Of a stretch of 18,140 nt of DNA, positions 7,897 through 14,958 are shown in pieces. This DNA comes from Deltaproteobacteria bacterium (lineage in GTDB: Bacteria > Bdellovibrionota > FAC87 > UBA2466). The notes beneath the pieces are model-generated. The model was not told the DNA's origin, ran no database searches, and worked only from the letters and a program-made list of their open reading frames with translations. The stretch's first letter is position 1. Each line of letters opens with the position of its first letter. Position numbers and translations under genes: made by a program. The stretch spans positions 1 to 18,140 of the forward strand of contig JABMMY010000140.1 in the NCBI GenBank assembly GCA_013205415.1. The letters are read 5' to 3'.

Positions 7897-7920
7897 TTTG
7901 CAAAAACCTCTTTGCAAAAA
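7897..7920. repeat. Direct repeat in the tatD / radical SAM divergent region
   Basis: TTTGCAAAAA occurs at 7897-7906 and again at 7911-7920, separated by CCTC (14-base period). It lies between the two divergent start regions, where a control site would be expected. This is sequence observation only; no regulator can be named. Confidence 0.4.
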
Positions 7921-7947
7921 ACTTCAGTTCGGGGCATGACTAGATCC

Positions 7948-9522
7948 ATGCATAAACCGATCGTATTGGCCACGCTCAATAGCTCCTATTTTCACGCGAG
8001 CTTTGGATTGAGATACCTTTACGCCAATATGGGGGAACTCCAGGCCCATACAGAGCTAGTGGAATATACTATCGCCCAGAAATCTCATGATCTTGCAGAG
8101 GATATTTTATCTCGGAAGCCCAAGATTCTAGGTCTTGGAGTTTATATTTGGAATATTCGAGAAACCTATGAACTGGTATCGATTTTAAAGAGGGTCCAGC
8201 CAAATTTGGTGATCGTTTTAGGCGGGCCTGAAGTGAGTTATGAAACTGAAACTCAAAGTATATTTCAAAAATCCGATTACACCATTTGTGGCGAGGCCGA
8301 ATTTCTTTTTCCTGAACTCTGTAAAAATATTCTTAATCATAGTCCTCCTAGTCAGAAAAAAATAATCGGGTCTTTACCAGAGATATCGAAACTTAAATTT
8401 CCCTATGAGTATTATTCGAATGCAGATATTACCACCCGTGTGGTTTACGTGGAGGCATCTCGTGGTTGCCCTTACAAATGTGAATTTTGTCTATCGTCGT
8501 TAGATACCTCGGTTAGGTCCTTTGATCTGGATCTTTTTCTTGGAGAGATGCAAAAGCTTCTTGATAGAGGTGTCAAACAATTTAAGTTTGTGGATCGTAC
8601 CTTTAATTTAAGTATTCCAAAAAGCAGGAAAATTTTAGAATTTTTTCTAGCTAAGATCGATCTGGGATTATTTTTACATTTCGAATTGGTTCCCGACCGA
8701 CTTCCCGAAGAGCTTAAAGAGATTATAAAACAGTTTCCAAAGGGAGCTCTTCAATTTGAGATTGGTGTTCAGACATGGTCGCCTAAGGTGGCAAGGATTG
8801 TCAGTCGACGACAAGATTACACTAAGGTCATTCAGAACTTTGAGTTTTTAGTGAGAGAAACTGGAGTTCACATTCATAGTGACCTTATTGCCGGACTCCC
8901 TGGAGAGGATCTAGAAAGCTTTGGAATAGGCTTTGATGCCTTAGCCGCTTTAGAACCCCATGAAATTCAACTTGGCATCTTAAAGCGTCTTAAAGGGACC
9001 CCCATCATTCGGCATGATCAAGAATGGGAAATGCTCTATCAAGAACATCCCCCATACCAAATTTTAAAAACCAAAGAGATGTCCTTTGAAATCGTTTTAA
9101 AACTGACCCGCATGGCAAAGTTTTGGGATCTAATTGCTAATAGTGGCAACTTTAAAAATTCGATGAAGCTTCTTAAGGAACTGTCACAAAAAAGGGAAAA
9201 GCCTTCACTTTTTTGGGAGTTTTGGCAGCTGAGCGACCTCTTTAATCGTCGTCATCCTCAACGTTACGGGATTTCACTTTTAAATCAGGTGGAGTCGGTA
9301 TGGGTGTATTTAGTTGAAGAACGCGGAGTAGAAAAACAGATAGCTAGATTGGCCTTGATTTTAGATTATACCCAAAACCCATCGCGAGACATTCCTATCT
9401 TTTTGCGAGAAGATACCGGTACAGATTCTAAAATAATCCAGACTAAAAAATCTAGATCACTGCCATTACGACAGGCCAGACATTTAAGTTCTGAAATAAA
9501 CGTAACAATCCCTGCAAATTAA
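7948..9522 (+). CDS. B12-binding-domain radical SAM protein (DUF4080-type)
   Basis: 524 residues from the ATG at 7948. Residues 1-130 form the Rossmann-like B12-binding-type domain, starting with the family signature IVLATLNSSYFHASFGLRYL and including VLGGPEVSYE (90-99) and ICGEAE (113-118). The radical SAM core follows, with C174-x3-C178-x2-C181 in RGCPYKCEFC, FVDRTFN at 214-220, ELVPD at 246-250 and LIAGLPGE at 313-320. The remainder matches the C-terminal region often called DUF4080. The reaction is unknown; relatives are annotated only as radical SAM proteins. An ATG at 7936 and a TTG at 7912 are in frame; 7948 is preferred because the conserved region starts there, although GGGG at 7931-7934 is poorly placed for either ATG. 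It stands alone, with an inverted repeat after its stop. Confidence 0.88.
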   Translation: MHKPIVLATLNSSYFHASFGLRYLYANMGELQAHTELVEYTIAQKSHDLAEDILSRKPKILGLGVYIWNIRETYELVSILKRVQPNLVIVLGGPEVSYETETQSIFQKSDYTICGEAEFLFPELCKNILNHSPPSQKKIIGSLPEISKLKFPYEYYSNADITTRVVYVEASRGCPYKCEFCLSSLDTSVRSFDLDLFLGEMQKLLDRGVKQFKFVDRTFNLSIPKSRKILEFFLAKIDLGLFLHFELVPDRLPEELKEIIKQFPKGALQFEIGVQTWSPKVARIVSRRQDYTKVIQNFEFLVRETGVHIHSDLIAGLPGEDLESFGIGFDALAALEPHEIQLGILKRLKGTPIIRHDQEWEMLYQEHPPYQILKTKEMSFEIVLKLTRMAKFWDLIANSGNFKNSMKLLKELSQKREKPSLFWEFWQLSDLFNRRHPQRYGISLLNQVESVWVYLVEERGVEKQIARLALILDYTQNPSRDIPIFLREDTGTDSKIIQTKKSRSLPLRQARHLSSEINVTIPAN

Positions 9523-9547
9523 AAATGAATCTAAGAAGAGGTTTCAT

Positions 9548-9583
9548 AGCAAAAGTTCAAAGTGTTTAACTTGAACTTTTGCT
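9548..9583. terminator. Perfect 13-bp inverted repeat, candidate bidirectional terminator
   Basis: AGCAAAAGTTCAA (9548-9560) and its exact reverse complement (9571-9583) flank a 10-base loop. It lies between the convergent radical SAM gene (+) and csp (-). The stem contains A4/T4 tracts, but no clear uridine run follows outside the stem in either direction, so termination is likely but not certain. Confidence 0.6.
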
Positions 9584-9637
9584 CCTGAAAAACGTTATTC
9601 TATGATTGGGTATCGATTAGAATAATCGAAACGATTA

Positions 9638-9835
9638 TTAGGACACTACGCGAACGTTGCTCGCTTGTGGTCCTTTTTTACCTTGAACAACGTCGAACTC
9701 GACCTTTGTTCCTTCGTTTAAAACGGCGCCATTCGTATCATTGGCATGAACGAATACATCTTTGCTACCGTCATCAGGAGTAATAAATCCGAAACCTTTA
9801 CCTGCGTTGAAAAATTTTACTGTGCCTTTAAGCAT
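9638..9835 (-). CDS. Cold shock protein, CspA family
   Basis: 65 residues forming one cold-shock (OB-fold) domain. RNP1 is KGFGFI at 13-18 and RNP2 is VFVHA at 27-31, the two aromatic-rich strands that bind single-stranded RNA/DNA. The protein starts [10 protein letters not shown], with F where E. coli CspA has W. Members melt secondary structure in mRNA; some are cold-induced and others constitutive. A good ribosome site, AGGTGG at 9843-9848, stands 7 bases before the ATG. It has 187 non-coding bases upstream, unlike its tightly packed neighbours, so it is likely transcribed on its own. A hairpin just upstream of the ribosome site may matter for control. Paralogue identity (CspA, CspC, CspD and so on) cannot be assigned. 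Confidence 0.95.
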   Translation of the reverse strand: MLKGTVKFFNAGKGFGFITPDDGSKDVFVHANDTNGAVLNEGTKVEFDVVQGKKGPQASNVRVVS

Positions 9836-10022
9836 TGTGAACCCACCTAATTAAGGACGACATTGTGTCGCCCATCAATGTTGGGGATACTAGTGTATTT
9901 TTTTTGTTTTGTCCTCTATTCTGATCAAAATTTAATTTATTTTTTTGAGTTTTGAAAAGTGGCCGAATTTTAGTGGGAAAGGGGCTGTGATTAACGCGAT
10001 GAGTCTCAAATAATATAGGGAG
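9836..10022 (-). promoter_or_regulatory. csp upstream region with 5'-leader hairpin
   Basis: The 187-base gap between smpB and csp is AT-rich and should hold the csp promoter and leader. A small hairpin, CGACA (9858-9862) / TGTCG (9866-9870) with a 3-base loop and two further G-C pairs after one mismatch, ends about 7 bases upstream of the AGGTGG ribosome site. Several weak promoter-like hexamers exist on minus (for example TTTTCA and TTAAAT 17 bases apart), but none is convincing enough to place the transcription start. Confidence 0.45.
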
Positions 10023-10490
10023 CTATCTTCGGGTGGTTTTGGTGATTTTAGCCATGGCCCGTTTGACCTCCTTTTCTTTTGTGGCCTCTCGTTTGTCGTA
10101 AGATTTTTTACCTTTAGCGATAGCGATTTCTACCTTGGCGATACCGTTTTTAAAGTACATTTTTAAGGGGATAAGACTGTAGCCTTTGATTTCAAGTTTA
10201 GTCCAAAGTTTGTCAAGTTCGGAGCGATTAAGCAGTAGTTTGCGAGTCCGAAGGGGGTCATGATTTTCTCGGTTGCCTAATTTGTAAGGGGGAATATGGG
10301 CGTTTAAAAGAAATAGCTCTCGTCCCTTTAAAAGGCCGTAAGCATCCTGGAGACTTGCCTTGCCCTCTCGTAAACTTTTTACCTCGGTACCCTTCAGCAT
10401 GATGCCCGCTTCAAATTTATCCTCGACAAAATAGTTGTGAAAAGCCTTTCTGTTTTCACTGATGATTTTAATTCCGCTGGATTCTGCCAT
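10023..10490 (-). CDS. smpB: SsrA-binding protein SmpB
   Basis: 155 residues, the usual length. SmpB binds tmRNA (SsrA) and brings it to stalled ribosomes for trans-translation in the cytoplasm. Family features are all present: an ISENRKAFHNYFV start, EAGIMLKGTEVKSLREGKASL with its conserved K-G-T-E-V-K-S-L-R core, the FLLNAHI strand, the HDPLRTRKLLL segment, and the basic C-terminal tail GKKSYDKREATKEKEVKR, which enters the mRNA channel when bound. It begins 3 bases after the DUF502 stop, so it is translationally coupled or at least co-transcribed. GGAG about 13 bases before the ATG is rather far. The ssrA gene itself is not seen in this window, although it is often nearby in other genomes. 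Confidence 0.97.
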   Translation of the reverse strand: MAESSGIKIISENRKAFHNYFVEDKFEAGIMLKGTEVKSLREGKASLQDAYGLLKGRELFLLNAHIPPYKLGNRENHDPLRTRKLLLNRSELDKLWTKLEIKGYSLIPLKMYFKNGIAKVEIAIAKGKKSYDKREATKEKEVKRAMAKITKTTRR

Positions 10491-10493
10491 GAT

Positions 10494-11093
10494 CTAGTGA
10501 TCTTCTCCGCTAACAATTCCCATCGAGACGACCGTTTTAAAGGCCTCCTGTACCGAGATATCTAGAGGAGTAACGTCCTCCTCTTTGACCCAAAGATAAA
10601 ATCCAGAGGTAGGATTGGGGGTGCAGGGGACAAAGACATTTACAAATTTTGCATGTTCATTATCTAGAACCTTGGGAATGATTCTAGCGTCCGGTTTTCC
10701 CGTGCGAAATCCAATGGAGTAGACTCCATTTCTGGGAAATTGGACTAGTACCACACCAGAAAATTTATCACTGCCAGGATTAACAATGGTAGCTAGAAAT
10801 TTTTTGATCGTAGAATAAATACTGCCTATCAAGGGAAGTTTTTTAACTCCAGAATCTAATAAATTAACAAGCCATTGCCCTACATAGTTCTGGGTGAGAG
10901 CGCCAATGATGAGAATTAATAAAAGGACGCTGACCAGTCCCAAACCCGGATAGTCATGAGTTATTTTTGCGGGAAGATATTGTGAGACGGTGGCATCTAG
11001 ATTAACAATCAGCCATCGTAAAATATTAATCGTGGCCATCAGTGGAGCCAGAACTAAAACACCTGTTAACATGGCAGTTCGTAATTGTTTCAT
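10494..11093 (-). CDS. DUF502 family membrane protein
   Basis: 199 residues. Two transmembrane helices are visible at about 10-30 and 50-66, followed by a soluble domain of about 130 residues with the family-typical KLPLIGSIYSTIKK segment (85-98), VVLVQFPRNGVYSIGFRTG and FVPCTPNPTSGFYLWV. DUF502 proteins are widespread, conserved inner-membrane proteins without an established biochemical function. AAGGA, overlapping the panC stop, is 9 bases before the ATG and supports this start. It sits between panC and smpB with gaps of 12 and 3 bases, so it is an internal operon member. No anomaly is visible. Confidence 0.93.
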   Translation of the reverse strand: MKQLRTAMLTGVLVLAPLMATINILRWLIVNLDATVSQYLPAKITHDYPGLGLVSVLLLILIIGALTQNYVGQWLVNLLDSGVKKLPLIGSIYSTIKKFLATIVNPGSDKFSGVVLVQFPRNGVYSIGFRTGKPDARIIPKVLDNEHAKFVNVFVPCTPNPTSGFYLWVKEEDVTPLDISVQEAFKTVVSMGIVSGEDH

Positions 11094-11105
11094 AGCAATA
11101 AATCC

Positions 11106-11969
11106 TTAAACGGTAGAGGACAACGAGACGTTATCGATCAGTCGTGTGGTGCCAGCATACACCGCTATAAAGAGATGGGGAAGTGTTAGCGAAGATATAG
11201 AATCGGTCGGAGCGGTGGGCAATAAATAACGCGACTTTGTGATTTCAAGATATTGAAGTTTTAGGCCCTTTTCCAGTAATACGGGGCGAATTTTTTCCAG
11301 AAGCTCTTCTGTAGTTTGGTGGCTGTGGTTCGAAGCCTGCTCTTTTGCAAGTTTAAGAGCTATGGGAATTTGTTTGGCCGCCTCTCTGTCATCTAGATTC
11401 AAATAACTATTTCTTGAGGAAAGAGCCAACCCGTCTTCAGCTCGGACCGTTGGGTGAGGGATGACACAAACAGGTAGGTTGAAATCTCTGGTGATTTGCT
11501 GAATGACAGAAAGCTGCTGAAAATCCTTTTCTCCAAAAATGGCAAAGTTACAGGAGGTGATTTCAAAAAGTTTTAATACGATAGTGGCCACACCCTCAAA
11601 GTGGTTAGGGCGAAAGGCTCCACAAAGTCGACTGCCTAAATCGCCGACCGAAATTTTAGAGGTAAATCCTTCTGGATAGAGGTCTTTGACACTGGGATGA
11701 AATAAAAGATCGACCCCTAGGGTTTCTAGTTTTTTGCAGTCATCTTCAAATACTCTCGGATATTTTTCAAAGTCCTCATTGGGTCCAAATTGAAGGGGAT
11801 TAACAAAAATACTTACAATAACTTTAGGGGCTAACTCTTTAGCTCTTTTAATTAATTCTAAGTGGCCTTCGTGGAGACAGCCCATTGTGGGAACAAAGGC
11901 TATCGAACTTTGCTTTTTCCATCGACGACAGGTTTTCTGCGCTACCTCTGCAGAGTTAAGAATCAACAT
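11106..11969 (-). CDS. panC: Pantothenate synthetase (pantoate--beta-alanine ligase)
   Basis: 287 residues from the ATG at 11969. It joins pantoate and beta-alanine with ATP, through a pantoyl-adenylate, in vitamin B5/coenzyme A synthesis. Nucleotidyl-transferase motifs are clear: PTMG at 27-30 with H33 and H36 (HEGH, the HIGH-like pair), FVNPLQF at 55-61, GEKDFQQ at 146-152 and RAEDGLALSSRN at 176-187 (the KMSKS equivalent). Cysteine 31 replaces the more common alanine in PTMGALHEGH. The frame is open for 17 more codons upstream, but those lie deep in panB and are not family-like. The chosen start overlaps the panB end by 14 bases, which suggests translational coupling; no strong ribosome site is seen. 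Confidence 0.96.
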   Translation of the reverse strand: MLILNSAEVAQKTCRRWKKQSSIAFVPTMGCLHEGHLELIKRAKELAPKVIVSIFVNPLQFGPNEDFEKYPRVFEDDCKKLETLGVDLLFHPSVKDLYPEGFTSKISVGDLGSRLCGAFRPNHFEGVATIVLKLFEITSCNFAIFGEKDFQQLSVIQQITRDFNLPVCVIPHPTVRAEDGLALSSRNSYLNLDDREAAKQIPIALKLAKEQASNHSHQTTEELLEKIRPVLLEKGLKLQYLEITKSRYLLPTAPTDSISSLTLPHLFIAVYAGTTRLIDNVSLSSTV

Positions 11970-12768
11970 GAAACGAATGTTCTTTCTCGGGAAAGCTTTT
12001 CTCTCTGACCTCATCTGCATAGGCAGTGACTGCAGAGCGAGTTTCTTCAGCTAGTTTGGCAAATCGTTTTACAAATTTAGGTTGGAAATCGGGATTGAGA
12101 CCCAAAAAGTCTTGAAGAACTAATATCTGTCCGTCACAGTTTGGCCCGGCTCCTATTCCGATAGTAGGAACTTTAATCTGTTCAGTAATAATTTGAGAAA
12201 GCTCGGAGGGAATTCCTTCGAGAACGATTGCGTAGACACCCGCATCTTCTAAGGCAAGGGCATCTTGAATAATCGATTCTCTCTCAATCTCGGTCTTGCC
12301 TTGAATTCTATAGCCCCCTAAAGCATGAACACTTTGAGGGGTCAGACCAATATGGCCCATCACGGGAATTCCCATCTCAACTAGTCTTGTAATCGTGCGG
12401 GCTATCGTAACCCCACCCTCAATTTTAACCGCCTGGGCGCCCCCCTCCGAGAGCAAACGGCCGGCATTAGTAAGAGCACCTTCAACAGTTACCTGATAAC
12501 TCATAAAGGGCATATCCACTACGAGGTGAGTGTTTTTAAGTCCTGCGGCCACACATCGGGTGTGATAGATCATCTGTTCTAAAGTTACGGAGAGAGTATT
12601 GGTGTGGCCCTGCACCACCATTCCTAGAGAATCTCCCACGAGAACAATATCTACCAAGCCATCTACCAGTTTAGCGAAGGTGTAATCGTAAGCGGTTACT
12701 GCCACCAGGGGTTTTGCCCCCTCTGCAACCTTGTTTTTTCGAACTGAAAATGTGGTGAACTTAGCCAT
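11956..12768 (-). CDS. panB: 3-methyl-2-oxobutanoate hydroxymethyltransferase (ketopantoate hydroxymethyltransferase)
   Basis: 270 residues, close to the family norm. PanB adds a hydroxymethyl group from 5,10-methylene-tetrahydrofolate to alpha-ketoisovalerate, the first committed step to pantothenate, as a decameric TIM-barrel enzyme with Mg2+. Metal ligands D46 (VGDSLG) and D85 (VVDMPF) and the KIEGG motif ending at E117 region are visible, along with GHIGLTPQ, the catalytic-glutamate motif VLEGIP, and the QILVLQDFLGL segment. AGG lies about 9 bases before the ATG. It is followed by panC with a 14-base overlap and preceded by the outer-membrane protein gene with an 18-base gap. panE/ilvC and panD, also needed for the pathway, are not in the window. 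Confidence 0.97.
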   Translation of the reverse strand: MAKFTTFSVRKNKVAEGAKPLVAVTAYDYTFAKLVDGLVDIVLVGDSLGMVVQGHTNTLSVTLEQMIYHTRCVAAGLKNTHLVVDMPFMSYQVTVEGALTNAGRLLSEGGAQAVKIEGGVTIARTITRLVEMGIPVMGHIGLTPQSVHALGGYRIQGKTEIERESIIQDALALEDAGVYAIVLEGIPSELSQIITEQIKVPTIGIGAGPNCDGQILVLQDFLGLNPDFQPKFVKRFAKLAEETRSAVTAYADEVREKSFPEKEHSFHVDS

Positions 12769-12786
12769 TAGTTGATACCTATCGTT

Positions 12787-14055
12787 CTATAATGCGCTCT
12801 GCAAGGAGATCCCATAGACCGCAGCATTTCCTTTGAAAGTATAATCTTTAGGGGTGGACTCTGTTTCAATAACTTTACCGATAGTGCGACTATTTAACCA
12901 ATGATATTGGCCATAGACTCCTAATTTTAGCTCCCAGGGAATCAAATCATTGGGCCTCATTCGATGGGAAAAATGAACTCCCAAAATATGGGCACTAGAA
13001 TCTAAATAGTTGCCGGGGCCCGATAGATCGACCACTGGGGTCGGACGAAATTGATAACCCGAACTAAGTGTGAGTGTTTGAAATAGGGGCATCTCTAGGG
13101 AAACTCTAGGGTTCAAGGTGTTTTTTAATGGAACATCGGCCACCTTTGTCATCCGAGTTTCTCCTAAATTATCTTTTATTTCTGTAACTAAGATGGGCGG
13201 TTGGTAATGGCTCCAGAATTCATAAGCCATTCCAAGTGAAATCTTTATTTTCCCGAGTTGATGTTGAGCCTCTAACTCCAAAGTTTGAGGTTCATAATAG
13301 AGAGTGCTTTTTAGCAGCATGGGCTGGTGAAGAATATCGGCCCCTGCAATAGAAATTCTACCGTCGATAGATTGAATAAACTTAGGATCTAAGGCCTGAT
13401 GAAAAGTAAAGGCACCTTGAGTTTTTTCTCCTCGCGAAAAAATGCCTAGAATCGCTGCTGAGTTCAGCCCCACGTCGAGAGACATTCTTCCTGTAGGATT
13501 TTCTCCTATAATGTTTTGCTCAGCAGTTCCAGCGGTGCTCAAATAAAGTGAGAGGCCCCCGCCTAGAAAAAGGCTTTTTTGCCAAAGCTCAAGACCGAAT
13601 CCGAGAGTGGCTTTAAATTGAGAATCGGAGCCCCCATAGCGCATGACAAAAGCATCTTCAGGACGATAGGCAGAAAAGGTACGAAGCTTTTGGTAGGGGC
13701 CCGAAAGGGTCATTCCAAAACCGGCTGTTCGCTCTGGAGCTTTAGAAAGTTTGAAGGGTAAAGAAAATCCTAAAGACCAGGTGGTTAGAGATTGGTCCTT
13801 TACCTTAAAATTTTCTGAGGATTGAATTCGAAATTGTTGAACTCCCGTATTAAAAGCAAAAAGAGATTGGGGCTGAGCGGCTAAAATGGCGGGGTTATAA
13901 AGGGCGGCAAATGGATTTTCTATCTCAGCTAAAACACTATTAGCTCTTCCAGAGGTCATTCCGCCTAACCCATAGTTTTGAGCCTGCGAAGCCATTGTTA
14001 ATGGAGAGATTACTAAAGCTATTAATAACAAGTACTTAATAATACTGGCCCCCAC
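12787..14055 (-). CDS. Exported outer-membrane beta-barrel protein, FadL/OmpP1-like N-terminus
   Basis: 422 residues with a signal peptide (hydrophobic core at about 7-20, likely cleavage after SQA, residue 25). The mature start, GLGGMTSGRANSVLAEIENPFAALYNPA, resembles the 'N-terminal hatch' pattern of FadL/OmpP1 and related porins (a small-residue-rich stretch followed by xxxYNPA). The rest alternates polar and hydrophobic residues in many beta-strand-like segments, as in a barrel of about 12-16 strands, but it lacks a C-terminal phenylalanine. Start is uncertain: GTG at 14055 is the first possible codon after an in-frame TAG. A Shine-Dalgarno-like AGGTGGGGG overlaps that GTG instead of preceding it, so translation could begin a few codons later at a non-ATG codon. 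It is the probable first gene of the panBC-DUF502-smpB operon. Transport substrate unknown. Confidence 0.7.
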   Translation of the reverse strand: MGASIIKYLLLIALVISPLTMASQAQNYGLGGMTSGRANSVLAEIENPFAALYNPAILAAQPQSLFAFNTGVQQFRIQSSENFKVKDQSLTTWSLGFSLPFKLSKAPERTAGFGMTLSGPYQKLRTFSAYRPEDAFVMRYGGSDSQFKATLGFGLELWQKSLFLGGGLSLYLSTAGTAEQNIIGENPTGRMSLDVGLNSAAILGIFSRGEKTQGAFTFHQALDPKFIQSIDGRISIAGADILHQPMLLKSTLYYEPQTLELEAQHQLGKIKISLGMAYEFWSHYQPPILVTEIKDNLGETRMTKVADVPLKNTLNPRVSLEMPLFQTLTLSSGYQFRPTPVVDLSGPGNYLDSSAHILGVHFSHRMRPNDLIPWELKLGVYGQYHWLNSRTIGKVIETESTPKDYTFKGNAAVYGISLQSAL

Positions 14056-14075
14056 CTATTGAGTTTGGAAGGTGT

Positions 14076-14104
14076 GTTTTAACACTGTGCGTAGTTATTT
14101 TCAA
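14076..14104 (-). promoter_or_regulatory. Candidate sigma70-type promoter for the outer-membrane protein/panBC operon
   Basis: On minus, TTGAAA (14099-14104) and TAAAAC (14076-14081) are separated by exactly 17 bases and end about 20 bases before the GTG start. They lie in the only gap of any size (98 bases) between rsmA and smpB. Match to consensus is 5/6 for -35 and 4/6 for -10. Confidence 0.5.
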
Positions 14105-14153
14105 TGGATAGCGTATAGGCGGATGAGTTTGTGGGTATTTAAAGAGTGCGGGC

Positions 14154-14957
14154 TTAGAGTGCTTGGCTGAGAAGAATCCACTGAGCTTCACTCAGCTCCT
14201 CAGCTCTTGCATTGGTAGAAAGAGATTGAGAGGCCAAGGCCTGTTCCCAATCTACGTTGGGAAAGGCCTGCTTTAAATTACTTACCATCTTTTTTCTGGG
14301 GTGCAAAAATCCTGCTTTGATCAATTTACATATTTTAGGAACATCTAAATCTGTAGGATTTAAGGGTTCTAAGATAACCGCTTCTGACGCAATCGAGGGG
14401 GCGGGATAAAAGGCCCCGCTAGGAAGTGTTCCAAGGCTTGTTATTTTAAAATGAAGTTGTGCCACGATACTTAATCCGCCGTAACTTTCCTGTCCCACCT
14501 TCGCAAGTAATCTTTGGGCAAATTCCTTTTGAAAGGTGAGCACCACTCGGGTGAGAAAAGGTTTGATATCGACGAGCTTAAAGAAAATAGGAGAGGATAA
14601 ATGATAGGGCAGATTGGAAAGAACTGCGATTCGATTCGCTTTTTTAGCTAGGGCCTCTAGAGGTGCTTTTAAAACATCCCCTTCAATAAGAGGGGTTTCA
14701 GGATATTCTTCTCTCAAAAAGGCAGAAAGTTTTCTGTCGTACTCAAACAGTGTCACAGGAACTGTGGCCTTTTTTACGAGTAATTGGGTGAGGGCCCCAA
14801 GCCCTGGTCCAATTTCCCAGATGGCCTTTGGTGTTTCTCCTTCAGTGACGGCATTGGTTAAAATTTCAGCCCAGTGAGGAGAGGTTAAAAAATTTTGGCT
14901 CAGCGATTTTCTCGCATTGGCATTTAGTTTAGCTAAAATTTCTTTAGGGTGAGCCAT
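14154..14957 (-). CDS. rsmA: 16S rRNA (adenine1518-N6/adenine1519-N6)-dimethyltransferase
   Basis: 267 residues, RsmA/KsgA. It dimethylates two adjacent adenines in the helix 45 loop of 16S rRNA late in 30S assembly; loss gives kasugamycin resistance. Motifs: the family-typical SLSQNFL at 18-24, SAM motif I EIGPGLGALT at 48-57, the acidic end of strand 2 (LFEYD), GDV at 93-95, catalytic motif IV SNLPY at 114-118, FQKEFAQRL, the FYPAPS segment, and FLHPRKKMVSNL near the C-terminus. The ATG is one base after the tsaD stop, so the pair is coupled; only a weak AT-rich stretch precedes the start. All key residues are present. Confidence 0.97.
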   Translation of the reverse strand: MAHPKEILAKLNANARKSLSQNFLTSPHWAEILTNAVTEGETPKAIWEIGPGLGALTQLLVKKATVPVTLFEYDRKLSAFLREEYPETPLIEGDVLKAPLEALAKKANRIAVLSNLPYHLSSPIFFKLVDIKPFLTRVVLTFQKEFAQRLLAKVGQESYGGLSIVAQLHFKITSLGTLPSGAFYPAPSIASEAVILEPLNPTDLDVPKICKLIKAGFLHPRKKMVSNLKQAFPNVDWEQALASQSLSTNARAEELSEAQWILLSQAL

Positions 14958-14958
14958 T

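Noticed and set aside
9836..10022. tRNA or tmRNA (ssrA) gene next to smpB
   Set aside because: No cloverleaf, acceptor-stem pairing or terminal CCA/T-loop consensus was found in this gap; it is AT-rich leader and spacer.
11970..12020. Longer panC start inside panB
   Set aside because: The extra 17 residues are basic and unlike the family, while the ATG at 11969 starts at the conserved first strand.
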